NCBI RefSeq assembly: GCF_900095305.1
Contig: NZ_FMDO01000014.1
Coordinates: 1-64,000 of the forward strand
Reading direction: 5' to 3'
Length of the DNA stretch: 64,000 nucleotides
Source of the DNA: Proteiniborus sp. DW1
Lineage (GTDB): Bacteria > Bacillota > Clostridia > Tissierellales > Proteiniboraceae
Below, piece by piece: positions 41,736 through 51,312 of the stretch. Numbering within the stretch: position 1 is the first letter of the stretch; every line of letters begins with the position of its first letter. Made by a program: the position numbers and the translations under genes. The notes beneath the pieces are model-generated. The model was not told where the DNA came from. It searched no databases and saw only the letters and a list, made by a program, of their open reading frames with translations.

Positions 41736-43043
41736 TTATAATAATTCAAATTCTACAACAGTATCTATATCATCTGGTAGAGGATGAGTAAGATGTTCAG
41801 GCTTACCAAAATTTATAAAGATATAATCATTGTAATCCATAGTATTCCAAGGTTTAATTAACTTTAATTCAGAACCGTCAGAAAGCAATCTGGCTTTTTT
41901 AACCTTACCATTTAGTCCTTGAATGCCTAAAGGTCCTATACTACCATCAAATATATGGGCATAGAGCTTATTTTGGTTTTGGGTGAAATAACCCCATTCA
42001 GGTTTTGGTAGCATTGATTTTCCACAATTATATATACTGTTTCCATTTTGCTTCATCCATTTATCTATAGCTTCTAAGATGCGCAGAGATTCCTCAGGAA
42101 TTTCACCCTTTGCATTAGGCCCAATATTTAATAGTAGGTTTCCGTTTTTACTAACACATTCTACCAGCTTTCTAATAATCATCTTAGGAGATTTAAAATT
42201 CTTATCTTCTGATGAGTACCCCCAATGATTGTTCATAGTAATACAAGCTTCCCAAGGAACTGGATTTCCATTTTCATCTACTATTCCTTCTGGAGGTATT
42301 ATTTGTTCAGGTGATGCAAAGTCTCCAGCGTAAAAATTAGGATTATTGGTCATGATACTTCCTGAGTTTTCGCCACTTGCTTCTAATCTATTATCTATTA
42401 TGACGTCAGGTTGTAATTCTCTCACCATATTTATTAGTTTGGTAGCTTTCCACTTCTCGCCAGTCATATCATCATAGGAGAAGTCGAACCAAAGTATGTC
42501 TATTTTACCGTAGTTGGTGCAAAGCTCTCGAACTTGTCCATGCATGTATTCTAGATACCTTTCAAAGTTATGTTTTACGTCTTTGTACTTCTCGTTGTCT
42601 CTCATAGGATGGTGTCTATCTCCATAATGAGGGAAGTCATCATGGTGCCAATCTATAATAGAATAATATAAGCCAACTTTAAGGCCTTCTGTTCTAAAAG
42701 CATCTACATATTCTTTTATTAAGTCTCTTCTAGCTTTAGTATTAGTAGATTTATAATCTGTAAGCTTACTATCAAACAGGCAAAAACCATCATGGTGTTT
42801 GGCTGTCATGACAGCATATTTCATTCCAGAGTTTTTTGCGACTTTAGCCCAGTACTTAGGATCGTAGAATATTGGGTCAAATTCTTCGAAATATTGCATA
42901 TATTCTTCCTTTGACATTTTTTCATTAGTCATGACCCATTCTCCCCGTGCTGGGATTGAGTAAAGTCCCCAGTGAATAAACATTCCAAACCTATCTTTAA
43001 GAAACCAAGCTGTTCTTTTATTTCTTTCTTTTACTAGGTCCAT
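41736..43043 (-). CDS. GH29 alpha-L-fucosidase
   Basis: The 435-residue protein starts at ATG 43043 behind AGGAGG. It has the GH29 marks: FGMFIHWGLYSIPARGEW near 19-36, AKHHDGFCLFDS near 82, and the nucleophile region ILWFDFSYDD near 187 with the catalytic Asp, followed by a C-terminal beta domain. No signal peptide is seen, so it is probably cytosolic and acts on imported fucosylated sugars. No fucose transporter lies nearby. Confidence 0.93.
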   Translation of the reverse strand: MDLVKERNKRTAWFLKDRFGMFIHWGLYSIPARGEWVMTNEKMSKEEYMQYFEEFDPIFYDPKYWAKVAKNSGMKYAVMTAKHHDGFCLFDSKLTDYKSTNTKARRDLIKEYVDAFRTEGLKVGLYYSIIDWHHDDFPHYGDRHHPMRDNEKYKDVKHNFERYLEYMHGQVRELCTNYGKIDILWFDFSYDDMTGEKWKATKLINMVRELQPDVIIDNRLEASGENSGSIMTNNPNFYAGDFASPEQIIPPEGIVDENGNPVPWEACITMNNHWGYSSEDKNFKSPKMIIRKLVECVSKNGNLLLNIGPNAKGEIPEESLRILEAIDKWMKQNGNSIYNCGKSMLPKPEWGYFTQNQNKLYAHIFDGSIGPLGIQGLNGKVKKARLLSDGSELKLIKPWNTMDYNDYIFINFGKPEHLTHPLPDDIDTVVEFELL

Positions 43044-43331
43044 TTTAATTCCTCCTGTGATTATATCCGAATCTATCTTAAGCTCTTTTCTTATTTACTA
43101 GTATATATAAAGCTTTATTGAGTGTCCATAGCTGACTTTACTAATTTTTTAAGCTTGTTTACTTAAAGATAGGCAAGCTCTATTATATAATGATTATTAT
43201 CGAGAGATTAACTTTATGAGTTTTAGTAAAATCACCTTAGTTTATTAAGTTTCGATTGAGTTTTATTTCTATTTGTTTTTTTGACAATAATTTGTATTAT
43301 TATGTATATAATTATATATGGGGGTGTTAAG
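43044..43331. other. Divergent promoter region
   Basis: The 288-nt gap separates the leftward fucosidase from the rightward peptidase and should hold both promoters. TTGACA at about 43281-43286 followed after 17 bp by TATGTA (about 43304) is a fair candidate for the rightward gene. Nothing else is seen. Confidence 0.45.
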
Positions 43332-44774
43332 GTGAGGACTAATAGAAAACTAACTTTTATGATTAGTACTGTACTTATTGTTTCTTTATTTTTAACTGGA
43401 TGCGCTACATTTGGCAAAGTCAATAATAGTGAACTAATCCAGAATACTGCTTTTGAGAATATTAGAGAAAAAGATTTAGATTCTAAAAATATTATGAAAA
43501 TAATTGAAGAATTGACCTCAGAAAAATATAAAGGAAGACTTGCAGGAACTAAAGGAAATGAGCTTGCTACCCATTACATTGCCAACTATTTTAAAAAAAT
43601 CAAGCTTGATTACCCAGGTGTTTTAGACACATACCTACAGCATTTTGACCATAATGTTAGATTTACGTATAGTGCTCCAAAGCTACAAATATTAAATGAA
43701 AAAGGTGAAGTTGAAAAAGACTTTGAATATATAAAAGAGTTTTCTGTAAATACAGGAGTTCCTTCATTGAGCATTAAAGGTGAGTTAAAGGGAAAAGGTA
43801 TAGTTGTAGATAATACAGAAAATATCATGAAGGATATTGAATCTTATGATGGGAAGGTACTTCTTGTACCAAGAAATATTTTAGCTAGTGAGGGAAATAG
43901 AAAACTAATTAACAAGGTACTATCAGGAAACAGTAAAATTGGTGGAATGATTATAGAAGTTGATATCGATAATCCTAATCATATGTATGGTAGTTTTGTG
44001 GTGGGACCTAACGCCCAACCAACAGCCAAGTTTGAAGAAGGGCAACCCTTGCTCTTTAACTGCAATGTGACAGTGTTTAACGAGTTAGTTAAAGCTTCTA
44101 ATGCTGGGTTAGAGATAAGTATGAAGGCGGACTATGCAATAGAAAATGTAACTTCTGCAAATGTAATAGGATATATAGAAGGGAAAGATAAGGTTCTTAA
44201 AGAAGAGTTTATTATTATAGGGGCCCATTTTGACCATGCAGGAGATAACAAAAATGGTACATATAATCCAGGAGCATTAGACAATGCTTCAGGTACAGCT
44301 GTAATGATGGAAATAGCCAGGATTCTAAAAGAAGGAAATTACAAACCTAAAAAATCGATTTTATTTATTGCATTTAATGGAGAAGAAGAGGGTATATATG
44401 GCTCTTACCATTATGTCAATAACCCGATATATCCACTGAACAAAGATAGGACAGTTATGATTAATTTAGATATGGTAGGCTCAAAAACAGAAATGCCTCT
44501 TACACTACTGAGCTTTGATAGTACTAATATAAAGCTGAGAGAAGAATTTTATAGGTATTCAAAGGCGTTAAAAATAGATTGTGTCCAAGATGCAGGACAG
44601 GGAAGTGATCATTATCCTTTTGGAACAAAGGGAATAGACGTTTTATGCTTAATCAATATGGATTTGAAAAATGGATATCATACTCCTGAGGATACAATAG
44701 ATAAGGTAGATGAAAAGCGAATTACTGAAATAACTAAGCTTGTACTATATTATATTGATAAAAATGCTTTTTAA
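43332..44774 (+). CDS. M28-family zinc aminopeptidase, lipoprotein
   Basis: The start at GTG 43332 follows GGGGGTG. The 480-residue protein has a lipoprotein signal ending LFLTGC (Cys23). A PA-like insert lies at about 120-270, and the M28 domain carries the zinc ligands: GAHFDHAGD, GALDNASGTA, NGEEEGIYGS, INLDMVG and GSDHYPF. It should be anchored outside the membrane and release N-terminal amino acids from peptides. Confidence 0.9.
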   Translation: MRTNRKLTFMISTVLIVSLFLTGCATFGKVNNSELIQNTAFENIREKDLDSKNIMKIIEELTSEKYKGRLAGTKGNELATHYIANYFKKIKLDYPGVLDTYLQHFDHNVRFTYSAPKLQILNEKGEVEKDFEYIKEFSVNTGVPSLSIKGELKGKGIVVDNTENIMKDIESYDGKVLLVPRNILASEGNRKLINKVLSGNSKIGGMIIEVDIDNPNHMYGSFVVGPNAQPTAKFEEGQPLLFNCNVTVFNELVKASNAGLEISMKADYAIENVTSANVIGYIEGKDKVLKEEFIIIGAHFDHAGDNKNGTYNPGALDNASGTAVMMEIARILKEGNYKPKKSILFIAFNGEEEGIYGSYHYVNNPIYPLNKDRTVMINLDMVGSKTEMPLTLLSFDSTNIKLREEFYRYSKALKIDCVQDAGQGSDHYPFGTKGIDVLCLINMDLKNGYHTPEDTIDKVDEKRITEITKLVLYYIDKNAF

Positions 44775-44805
44775 CATAGTAGCTTAATCTAGGATTGAGA
44801 CAAAA

Positions 44806-44871
44806 AAGTTGTCATCCAATGCGTCAGTGAAGGGGGATGGGGGATATTCACTACACCTAGGATGACAACTT
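44806..44871. repeat. Palindromic intergenic element
   Basis: AAGTTGTCATCC (44806-44817) and GGATGACAACTT (44860-44871) are perfect 12-bp inverted repeats. A second stem, AGTGAA with TTCACT, lies inside. It stands between converging genes and could terminate both. The TCATCC/GGATGA ends resemble interspersed repeats of Firmicutes. Confidence 0.6.
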
Positions 44872-44873
44872 AT

Positions 44874-45428
44874 TTACATGTACTTTTTCTCTAGTTCTTC
44901 TACTAATCTAATATACTTTTCCTTAGTTTGAATATGTTCATTATTTTCTTCATATTCTTTAAATTGTCTATCTAGCTTATTCATAGTTTCTTTCTTTAGA
45001 TTTCTCTCTGCGTATTTAAAAAGCATATTATCTTCTTTAAATATATGTTTTTCTAGTAGATTTGCATAACCCATAGCATTTGCAATTACATCAACCTTAA
45101 CATCATTGCTGCCTTCTTTATATGCTTTTAAAGCAACCTCTAGGTCTCTAACAAAGCCTCTTCCCCAATCATGCTCGATAAGCATCCCTTGGACTGGCCC
45201 ATTACCTATTTTATCAGTTAGCTCAGATTCCATATCTTTAAACAACATATCCTCTTCTTTTCCATGGTGGTACTTATCTGCATAATTTCTTATAAAATCA
45301 ATTATAGAAACTAAATCATCATGTGGAATTTCTTTTCCCTCTACAATAGCTACACATATTTTTCTAATTACTTTAAGTACTTTCTTAATATTATCATGTT
45401 CATTTACTAATATTTGTATTGTGTTCAT
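44874..45428 (-). CDS. Hemerythrin-domain protein
   Basis: The 184-residue all-helical protein begins MNTIQILVNEHDNIKKVL, with His10 in the first iron-binding helix, then has KYHHGKEEDMLF near 55-66, LIEHDWGRGF near 84 and LLEKHIFKEDNMLFKYAE near 123-140. This spacing of His and Glu/Asp fits a di-iron hemerythrin HHE fold. It may sense or scavenge O2 or NO, helping an anaerobe cope with stress. ATG 45428 follows GAGGTGATG. Confidence 0.9.
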   Translation of the reverse strand: MNTIQILVNEHDNIKKVLKVIRKICVAIVEGKEIPHDDLVSIIDFIRNYADKYHHGKEEDMLFKDMESELTDKIGNGPVQGMLIEHDWGRGFVRDLEVALKAYKEGSNDVKVDVIANAMGYANLLEKHIFKEDNMLFKYAERNLKKETMNKLDRQFKEYEENNEHIQTKEKYIRLVEELEKKYM

Positions 45429-45646
45429 AGCATCACCTCAAACAGTCTTTACCTTATTATTATCCACAAAAAAGAATAATAAACACTATTTTATAATCAG
45501 TAGTGCTTTTGTCTTAAAAATAAAAAAACATAAAAAGTTGGCGAGATAAGTTGTAAATATATCTAGTATAATCTATAATATTATATAGTTATATACAATA
45601 TATATGTATTAATAACCTTACAACCACAATATAAGGGGGTAATGCC

Positions 45647-47767
45647 TTGATTACTAGGATACAGAAAAGAAACGGAGATATTGTCGATTTTGATGTAAAA
45701 AAAATTGAAAATGCCATTTTTGCAGCAGCTAAATCAGTAGGTGGAGATAATAGAGAAACTGCAGAGAGACTTTCTAAAATAGTAGTAAATATACTAACAG
45801 AGGCTCATGGTGCAAGTATACCAACTGTGGAAGATATTCAAGATATAGTTGAAAAGGTTCTAATTGAAGAGGGTCATGCCAAAACTGCAAAGGCTTACAT
45901 ATTGTATAGAAAAAAACATGAAGAATTAAGGGAAGCTAGAAATCTTTTTATGGATGCTGAGACTTTAATTGATGAATATGTGTCACTTGATGACTGGAGA
46001 ATCAATGAAAATGCTAATATGGGATTTAGCTTACAGGGCTTAAATAATCATATTGTTGAATCTATAACTAAAAAATACTGGCTTAATAAAATATATAGAA
46101 AAGAATTAAGAGACCCACATATAAAAGGAGATTTGCATATTCATGATTTAGGATTATTAGCACCTTATTGCTGTGGTTGGGACTTAGAAGCTCTTCTTTT
46201 ACATGGTTTTAAAGGCGCTAGCAGCAAAATAGAATCTTCACCTGCAAGTCACTTACAATCATTCTTAGGTCAGATAGTTAACTGGTTATATACGCTTCAA
46301 GGGGAGGCGGCAGGGGCTCAAGCTGTTAGTTCCTTAGATACATATGTTGCGCCATTTATTTATTATGATAAATTAAGCTATGACGAAGTAAAGAGAGCAG
46401 TTAGGAGCTTTGTTTTCAACTTAAATATACCTACGAGGGTTGGTTTTCAAACTCCTTTTACTAATATAACCTTAGATATTACGCCGCATCCAATGATTAA
46501 GAATATGGAAGTTATTATCGGAGGAAAAAGAAGAGATAAAACTTATGGAGAATTTCAGAAGGAAATGGATATGTTTAATAAGGCTTATTGTGAGGTAATG
46601 ATGGAAGGAGATGGAGCAGGTAGGAGCTTTAGCTTCCCAATACCTACAATTAACATAACTAAGGATTTTCCTTGGAATTCAGAAGTGGTTAATTCCATTA
46701 TGGAGATGACGAGGAAGTTTGGCACTCCATATTTTGCAAATTTTATAAACAGTGACTTAAGTCCAGAGGATGTTAGGAGTATGTGCTGCAGACTGAGACT
46801 TGATAATAGAGAACTTAGACGAAGAGGAGGAGGATTATTTGGAGCTAATCCTCTTACAGGCTCTATAAATGTGGTTACTCTGAACATGGGACGTATAGGC
46901 TATCTAGCCCAATCAGTAGAAGAATTTAAGAGAAGAGTTAGAGAACTAATGGAGATTTCCAAGGAAATATGTGAAACAAAACGTAAGGTGCTTGAAAGAT
47001 ATATGGATGCAGGGCTTTATCCATATTCAAAGTTTTATCTCCAATCAGTAAAAGATGCACATGGAGAATATTTCAAGAATCACTTCAGTACCATAGGCTT
47101 AAATGGAATGAATGAAGCATGTGTCAATTTACTTGGTAAAGATATCACTACGGAGGAAGGTAGAGAACTTGCTATAGATGTAATGGAATTCATGAACAGA
47201 GTAATCCAAATATTCCAAGAGGAAACAGGAAGTCTTTGGAATCTTGAAGCATCTCCAGCTGAAGGAGCTGCTTACAGATTTGCTAGGATGGACAAGAAAA
47301 TGTACCCTAGAATATTTACACAGGGAACAGATGAGCCATATTATACTAACTCTACTCAGTTACCTGTAGGTCACACTAAAGATATATTTGAAGCAATAGA
47401 GCATCAGGATAAGCTTCAGACACTATATACGGGAGGAACTGTGTTACACGGCTTTATAGGCGAAGAGATTGAAAGTACTGAAACAGTTAAGTTACTGCTG
47501 AAAAGAGCTTTTGAAAACAGCAGAATACCATATTTAACTATTACACCAACCTATAGTATATGTCCGGAACATGGATATCTAAAAGGAGAGCAATTTACTT
47601 GTCCAGAGTGTGGAAAAGATACAGAAGTTTGGACTAGAGTAGTTGGGTTCCATAGACCTGTTCAATCTTGGAATAAAGGTAAAAAGGAAGAATATAAGGA
47701 CAGGTTAGAGTTTGATACAGAAGAAAGCCTAAATGCAAGTATTAATACTGCAAAAGCTGCGATATAA
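45647..47767 (+). CDS. nrdD: Anaerobic ribonucleoside-triphosphate reductase
   Basis: The 706-residue protein starts at TTG 45647 behind AAGGGGG; the nearby ATG is out of frame. Residues 1-95 form an ATP-cone (ITRIQKRNGDIVDFDVKKIE). The large catalytic domain includes the RNR fold. The C-terminus has the zinc site CPEHGYLKGEQFTCPEC and the glycyl-radical loop TRVVGFHRP (Gly in VVGF). It makes dNTPs under anaerobic conditions after activation by NrdG, encoded next. Confidence 0.96.
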   Translation: MITRIQKRNGDIVDFDVKKIENAIFAAAKSVGGDNRETAERLSKIVVNILTEAHGASIPTVEDIQDIVEKVLIEEGHAKTAKAYILYRKKHEELREARNLFMDAETLIDEYVSLDDWRINENANMGFSLQGLNNHIVESITKKYWLNKIYRKELRDPHIKGDLHIHDLGLLAPYCCGWDLEALLLHGFKGASSKIESSPASHLQSFLGQIVNWLYTLQGEAAGAQAVSSLDTYVAPFIYYDKLSYDEVKRAVRSFVFNLNIPTRVGFQTPFTNITLDITPHPMIKNMEVIIGGKRRDKTYGEFQKEMDMFNKAYCEVMMEGDGAGRSFSFPIPTINITKDFPWNSEVVNSIMEMTRKFGTPYFANFINSDLSPEDVRSMCCRLRLDNRELRRRGGGLFGANPLTGSINVVTLNMGRIGYLAQSVEEFKRRVRELMEISKEICETKRKVLERYMDAGLYPYSKFYLQSVKDAHGEYFKNHFSTIGLNGMNEACVNLLGKDITTEEGRELAIDVMEFMNRVIQIFQEETGSLWNLEASPAEGAAYRFARMDKKMYPRIFTQGTDEPYYTNSTQLPVGHTKDIFEAIEHQDKLQTLYTGGTVLHGFIGEEIESTETVKLLLKRAFENSRIPYLTITPTYSICPEHGYLKGEQFTCPECGKDTEVWTRVVGFHRPVQSWNKGKKEEYKDRLEFDTEESLNASINTAKAAI

Positions 47768-47797
47768 CAAAAGTTTCATAATAGAGAGGAAAAGAGT

Positions 47798-48484
47798 ATG
47801 GAATTTAAGGGACACCAAAAATCATCATTTATAGATTATCCTGATAAGATAAGTACAGTGTTTTTTACAGGTGGCTGTAACTTTAGATGCAGCTATTGCC
47901 ATAACTCTGACCTTGTTTATAATAAAGGTGAAAAAATAACAGAAGACTTTATATTTGATTACCTTGAGAAAAGAAAGAAAGTGTTAGATGCAGTATGTAT
48001 ATCTGGGGGAGAGCCAACCCTTCATGATGGATTATATGATTTTATAGAAAAGGTAAAGACTAAAGGCTATTTAGTAAAGTTAGATACTAACGGAACTAGC
48101 CCATATACACTGAATAAACTTGTAGCAGATGAACTAGTGGATTATGTAGCTATGGATATAAAGGCTCCAATAGACAAATATAATACTGTAGCAAATGCTG
48201 ACTTTGCTATAGAAAGAGTAATTGAAAGCATCGATATACTAAAAAATTCATATATTGATTATGAGTTTAGAACCACTATATGTCGAGAGCTATTAACGAA
48301 AGAGGACATTCTGAAAATTGCAGAGTACCTAAAGGGAAGCAGAAGATATTATTTGCAAAACTTTAGAGATGGAGACACTGTTTTAGGTGGAGAAAATAAA
48401 TTCACCCCGTATTCAAAAAAAATGTTAATAGAAATTGAAAAGCAAATTAAGAACTATTTCGGAGTATTTAAGATACGTAACTAA
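47798..48484 (+). CDS. nrdG: Anaerobic ribonucleotide reductase activating protein (radical SAM)
   Basis: The 228-residue protein has the radical-SAM cluster motif CNFRCSYC at about 28-35, followed by the SAM-binding CISGGEPTLH near 68-77. It is longer than E. coli NrdG and resembles the form shared by clostridia and archaea. It generates the glycyl radical on NrdD, whose gene ends 30 nt upstream. ATG 47798 follows GAGAGGA. Confidence 0.93.
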   Translation: MEFKGHQKSSFIDYPDKISTVFFTGGCNFRCSYCHNSDLVYNKGEKITEDFIFDYLEKRKKVLDAVCISGGEPTLHDGLYDFIEKVKTKGYLVKLDTNGTSPYTLNKLVADELVDYVAMDIKAPIDKYNTVANADFAIERVIESIDILKNSYIDYEFRTTICRELLTKEDILKIAEYLKGSRRYYLQNFRDGDTVLGGENKFTPYSKKMLIEIEKQIKNYFGVFKIRN

Positions 48485-48507
48485 TAAAATTATGGATACA
48501 GAAAGGA

Positions 48508-48553
48508 ATAAAAGCCATGTTGCCATATAGATTATGCAATATGGCTTTTATTA
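48508..48553 (+). terminator. Terminator of nrdDG
   Basis: ATAAAAGCCAT and ATGGCTTTTAT form a perfect 11-bp stem, extended inside by TTGC/GCAA, and followed by TATATG. Confidence 0.8.
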
Positions 48554-48687
48554 TATGTATTTTACAATTAGTTATATTGTAAATTATGTAGGTATGGAAT
48601 ATAATTTCTGTAAAGGCATTAAAAACCTGTTATAAATCACATGAGAATTTAATATTTTTGATATTTATCAGGAGGAGGGAGAGATGT

Positions 48688-48954
48688 ATGTGGTCTCTAA
48701 TAATTATTGTTTTTTTGCTAATATGGTTAAATTTACATTTATTTAGAGTTTATTTTAGGTTTATTTTTAACAATGAAGATGATTTTCATAGCTCTCTTAA
48801 GTATACTTTAACACCTGATATTTTTTCGCTTTTTAGAGGAGAATATTGTAAGGACAAATTTGCTGAATTTAAGTTTGGTGTATTTATTTTTCTGTGTGTT
48901 GTAACTATTGTATTAGAGATAATGCTAGTTAATGGAGTTGTTAATTTGATTTAG
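48688..48954 (+). CDS. Small membrane protein
   Basis: I start at ATG 48688, behind GGAGGGAG. The 88-residue protein has hydrophobic helices at about 3-20 and 65-85 with a polar segment between (FNNEDDFHSSLKYTLTPD). It is monocistronic between nrdG and an acetyltransferase. I do not recognise it. Confidence 0.6.
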   Translation: MWSLIIIVFLLIWLNLHLFRVYFRFIFNNEDDFHSSLKYTLTPDIFSLFRGEYCKDKFAEFKFGVFIFLCVVTIVLEIMLVNGVVNLI

Positions 48955-49071
48955 GTATGGTAATAGATAGTTTGGTAGTTACTGAAAAGAAATTATAAAA
49001 ATGACTAACGTAGGCTATAGTTTTGTTTAATACATGTGTTTGTTTATTAACAAGTAGAAAGGAGAAGTTAT

Positions 49072-49863
49072 ATGACAGTTAATAATGAATTTGAAATTTT
49101 GTTAAGAAATTTGTATATAAAGGACCCCTGCAAGGTTCTTCCAAATGCATTATGGAAAACCTATGATAGATTAAATAACCTCCAATGTTCACATACATGT
49201 ATAGATGATGAAATTTTGGAGATTAAGGGATTAGAGCAAAAGGGAGTATATATACTTTGGAACAAAAGTAGAGAAGTTAATCAGTCTTTACAGCTTATTA
49301 TGGAAGAGTCTAAATTCATGATAATACATGATGATTACTTTAAGAAGTTGGATATTCATGACTATAGCCAAGTTGAGCCATATTTTCGTATTAAACATGA
49401 TAATAAGAAAATTTTACCCTATAGTTTGTCAGAGGATTTTTATATCAAGCAAGCAAATGTTGAGGAAGAATTTAGTGAGATTTCAGATTTTATTGGAAGG
49501 TGCTATAAGAACTTACATCCAAGTCCTGAGACAGTTAAAAGTTGGACAACCTATAGAGTGTTTGATAATAGCCTTTGGATATGGATTATGGACAAACAAA
49601 AGAATATTCCAGCAGCTTTAGGCATAGCTGAATTTGATAGTAGTGTTCCAGAAGGCTCGCTTGAATGGATTCAAGTACTTCCAGAATATCAAGGCAAAGG
49701 ACTAGGAAAAGTACTAGTACTTGAACTGCTAAATAGGCTAAAAGGAAGAGTAGAGTTTACTACAGTTTCAGGGGAAGTGGATAATGAGACAAATCCAGAA
49801 AGATTATATAGAAGCTGTGGATTTTATGGAAATGATGTATGGTGGTTGCTTCGGAAGAGTTAG
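49072..49863 (+). CDS. GNAT-family N-acetyltransferase
   Basis: The 263-residue protein has its GNAT domain in the C-terminal half. The acetyl-CoA loop is VLPEYQGKGLGKVLV at about 202-216, followed by NPERLYRSCGFYGND. The first 120 residues form a second domain. ATG 49072 follows AAAGGAGAAG. The substrate is not known. Confidence 0.85.
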   Translation: MTVNNEFEILLRNLYIKDPCKVLPNALWKTYDRLNNLQCSHTCIDDEILEIKGLEQKGVYILWNKSREVNQSLQLIMEESKFMIIHDDYFKKLDIHDYSQVEPYFRIKHDNKKILPYSLSEDFYIKQANVEEEFSEISDFIGRCYKNLHPSPETVKSWTTYRVFDNSLWIWIMDKQKNIPAALGIAEFDSSVPEGSLEWIQVLPEYQGKGLGKVLVLELLNRLKGRVEFTTVSGEVDNETNPERLYRSCGFYGNDVWWLLRKS

Positions 49864-49911
49864 ATTTTATTCATAAAGATTTTTTATTAGTATCTAAGGA
49901 GGAAAAAGTTT

Positions 49912-50331
49912 ATGGAAGATGTTGTAGCATCAATTGGAGTTCAAGTTCTACTTGTTTTTACAATAACATATCTTTCTTACCTTATGTTCAGTAGAAAAAA
50001 GATTGGTTTCTTTAAATGGATTGGATTATATCTTCCAAGAAATAGAGATTGGTGACAAAGTGCCATAGTTGTTTTTATAGCATCTCTAGCTATTATGGTT
50101 GGGCCACTTATTCTATTTCAATACTTAGGATATATTACACCTGAAATGCTTTATGATAAAGCTATAAGTGGGCAAAAAATGAGAATTAACATTATTGTTA
50201 TTTTTTTGTTAAAAGCTATAATCCAAACGTCTTTAACAGAGGAGATATTCTTTCGTTTTCATCAAAGGCTTTGGGATAGGTTTTATGTATTGAAGTGGAA
50301 TTATGGAGAAAGAAAAAACTTAATTTTTTAA
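49912..50331 (+). pseudogene. Decayed CPBP-family (CAAX protease-like) membrane protein
   Basis: ATG 49912 follows AAGGAGG and opens a hydrophobic protein (MEDVVASIGVQVLLVFTITY) that meets TGA at 50054-50056 after RNRDW. The same frame continues with further helices and the CPBP motif LTEEIFFRF near codons 109-117, then ends early, before the second conserved His/Asn motifs. CPBP proteins are intramembrane proteases often tied to bacteriocin immunity. The in-frame stop plus C-terminal loss make this a pseudogene. Confidence 0.7.
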
Positions 50332-50495
50332 GAGTAGTACTAAAAGTAAATGATCCTGTTGTTTTAGGCAGGGTCAATGACAGCTGAGCTTTATCCATGT
50401 AGAGTGGCTCTAGAGGCTATAAAGTTATAGAATTTAGAACTCATAAGGGGATGTAGGCTAGGAGTTATAGTTAGCTATAGGCAGGAGGGAAAAAA

Positions 50496-51278
50496 ATGAA
50501 GCTTGGAATGCCAGCATTAATTGAATTTAACAGTCTAGAGGAAAATATAATGCTTTGTAAGGGGTTAGGTTTAGACTTTATAGAGCTTAATTTCAACTAT
50601 CCTGTTTTCATGCCAGAATGTTTAAGCCATATGGAAATATTAGATGCCAAAAGTGAGTATGGAGTTGACTTTACATTTCATTTTCCTGAAGAAATTGATT
50701 TGTCATCTTTTCACCCAGCAATCAGAAAAGGACATTTAGACCGTTGTAAAGAACTGATAGAATGGATGAATAAAGCAGAAATTAAAATAGCTAATATGCA
50801 TATAAATAATGGGAATTACACTACTTTACCTAATAAAAGACATTGGGTTAACGAAAAATATGAAGACCAGTTTAAAGAACAGCTATTTAACTCTTTTTCT
50901 GAATTAAATGATTATGCTAATTTGCATGGGGTTATACTATGTATTGAAAATACTTCTAATTTTCATATCCCATTCATACAAAGAGCACTTGATATGCTAA
51001 CAGAATTTGAAAATCTCTATTTAACTTGGGATGTAGGGCATGATGCCATGGTGAACTTTAAAGAAGAACCAATTCTAATGAAACATGCCAGTAGAATCAA
51101 GCATATGCATCTTCATGATTTTAATGGCATATTAGACCATCAGCCATTATATACTGGAATTGTACCTATTGATGAAAGACTTAAATTTGCTAAGGAAAAT
51201 AATATAACAGTGTTAATAGAGGTAAAAACTTGTGAAGCTTTAAAAGAATCATTAAGTAAAATGGCTGATTATAGATAA
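50496..51278 (+). CDS. Sugar phosphate isomerase/epimerase-like TIM-barrel protein
   Basis: The 260-residue protein matches the AP_endonuc_2 (xylose isomerase-like) TIM barrel: GLDFIELNFNYP near 24-35, FHFPEEIDLSSFHP near 66, a metal-site Glu in CIENTSNFH near 150, and HMHLHDFNG near 205. These enzymes epimerise or isomerise sugars; the exact reaction cannot be told. ATG 50496 follows AGGAGGG. It lies 34 nt upstream of the YhhN gene. Confidence 0.8.
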   Translation: MKLGMPALIEFNSLEENIMLCKGLGLDFIELNFNYPVFMPECLSHMEILDAKSEYGVDFTFHFPEEIDLSSFHPAIRKGHLDRCKELIEWMNKAEIKIANMHINNGNYTTLPNKRHWVNEKYEDQFKEQLFNSFSELNDYANLHGVILCIENTSNFHIPFIQRALDMLTEFENLYLTWDVGHDAMVNFKEEPILMKHASRIKHMHLHDFNGILDHQPLYTGIVPIDERLKFAKENNITVLIEVKTCEALKESLSKMADYR

Positions 51279-51312
51279 CCAGACTATTTGATTTCAGGTG
51301 AGGATTGATTAA

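Noticed and set aside
45585-45610. ACAATATATATGT-like sequence upstream of nrdD, resembling an NrdR box.
   Set aside because: The region is so AT-rich that the match is weak, and the second expected box is not seen.
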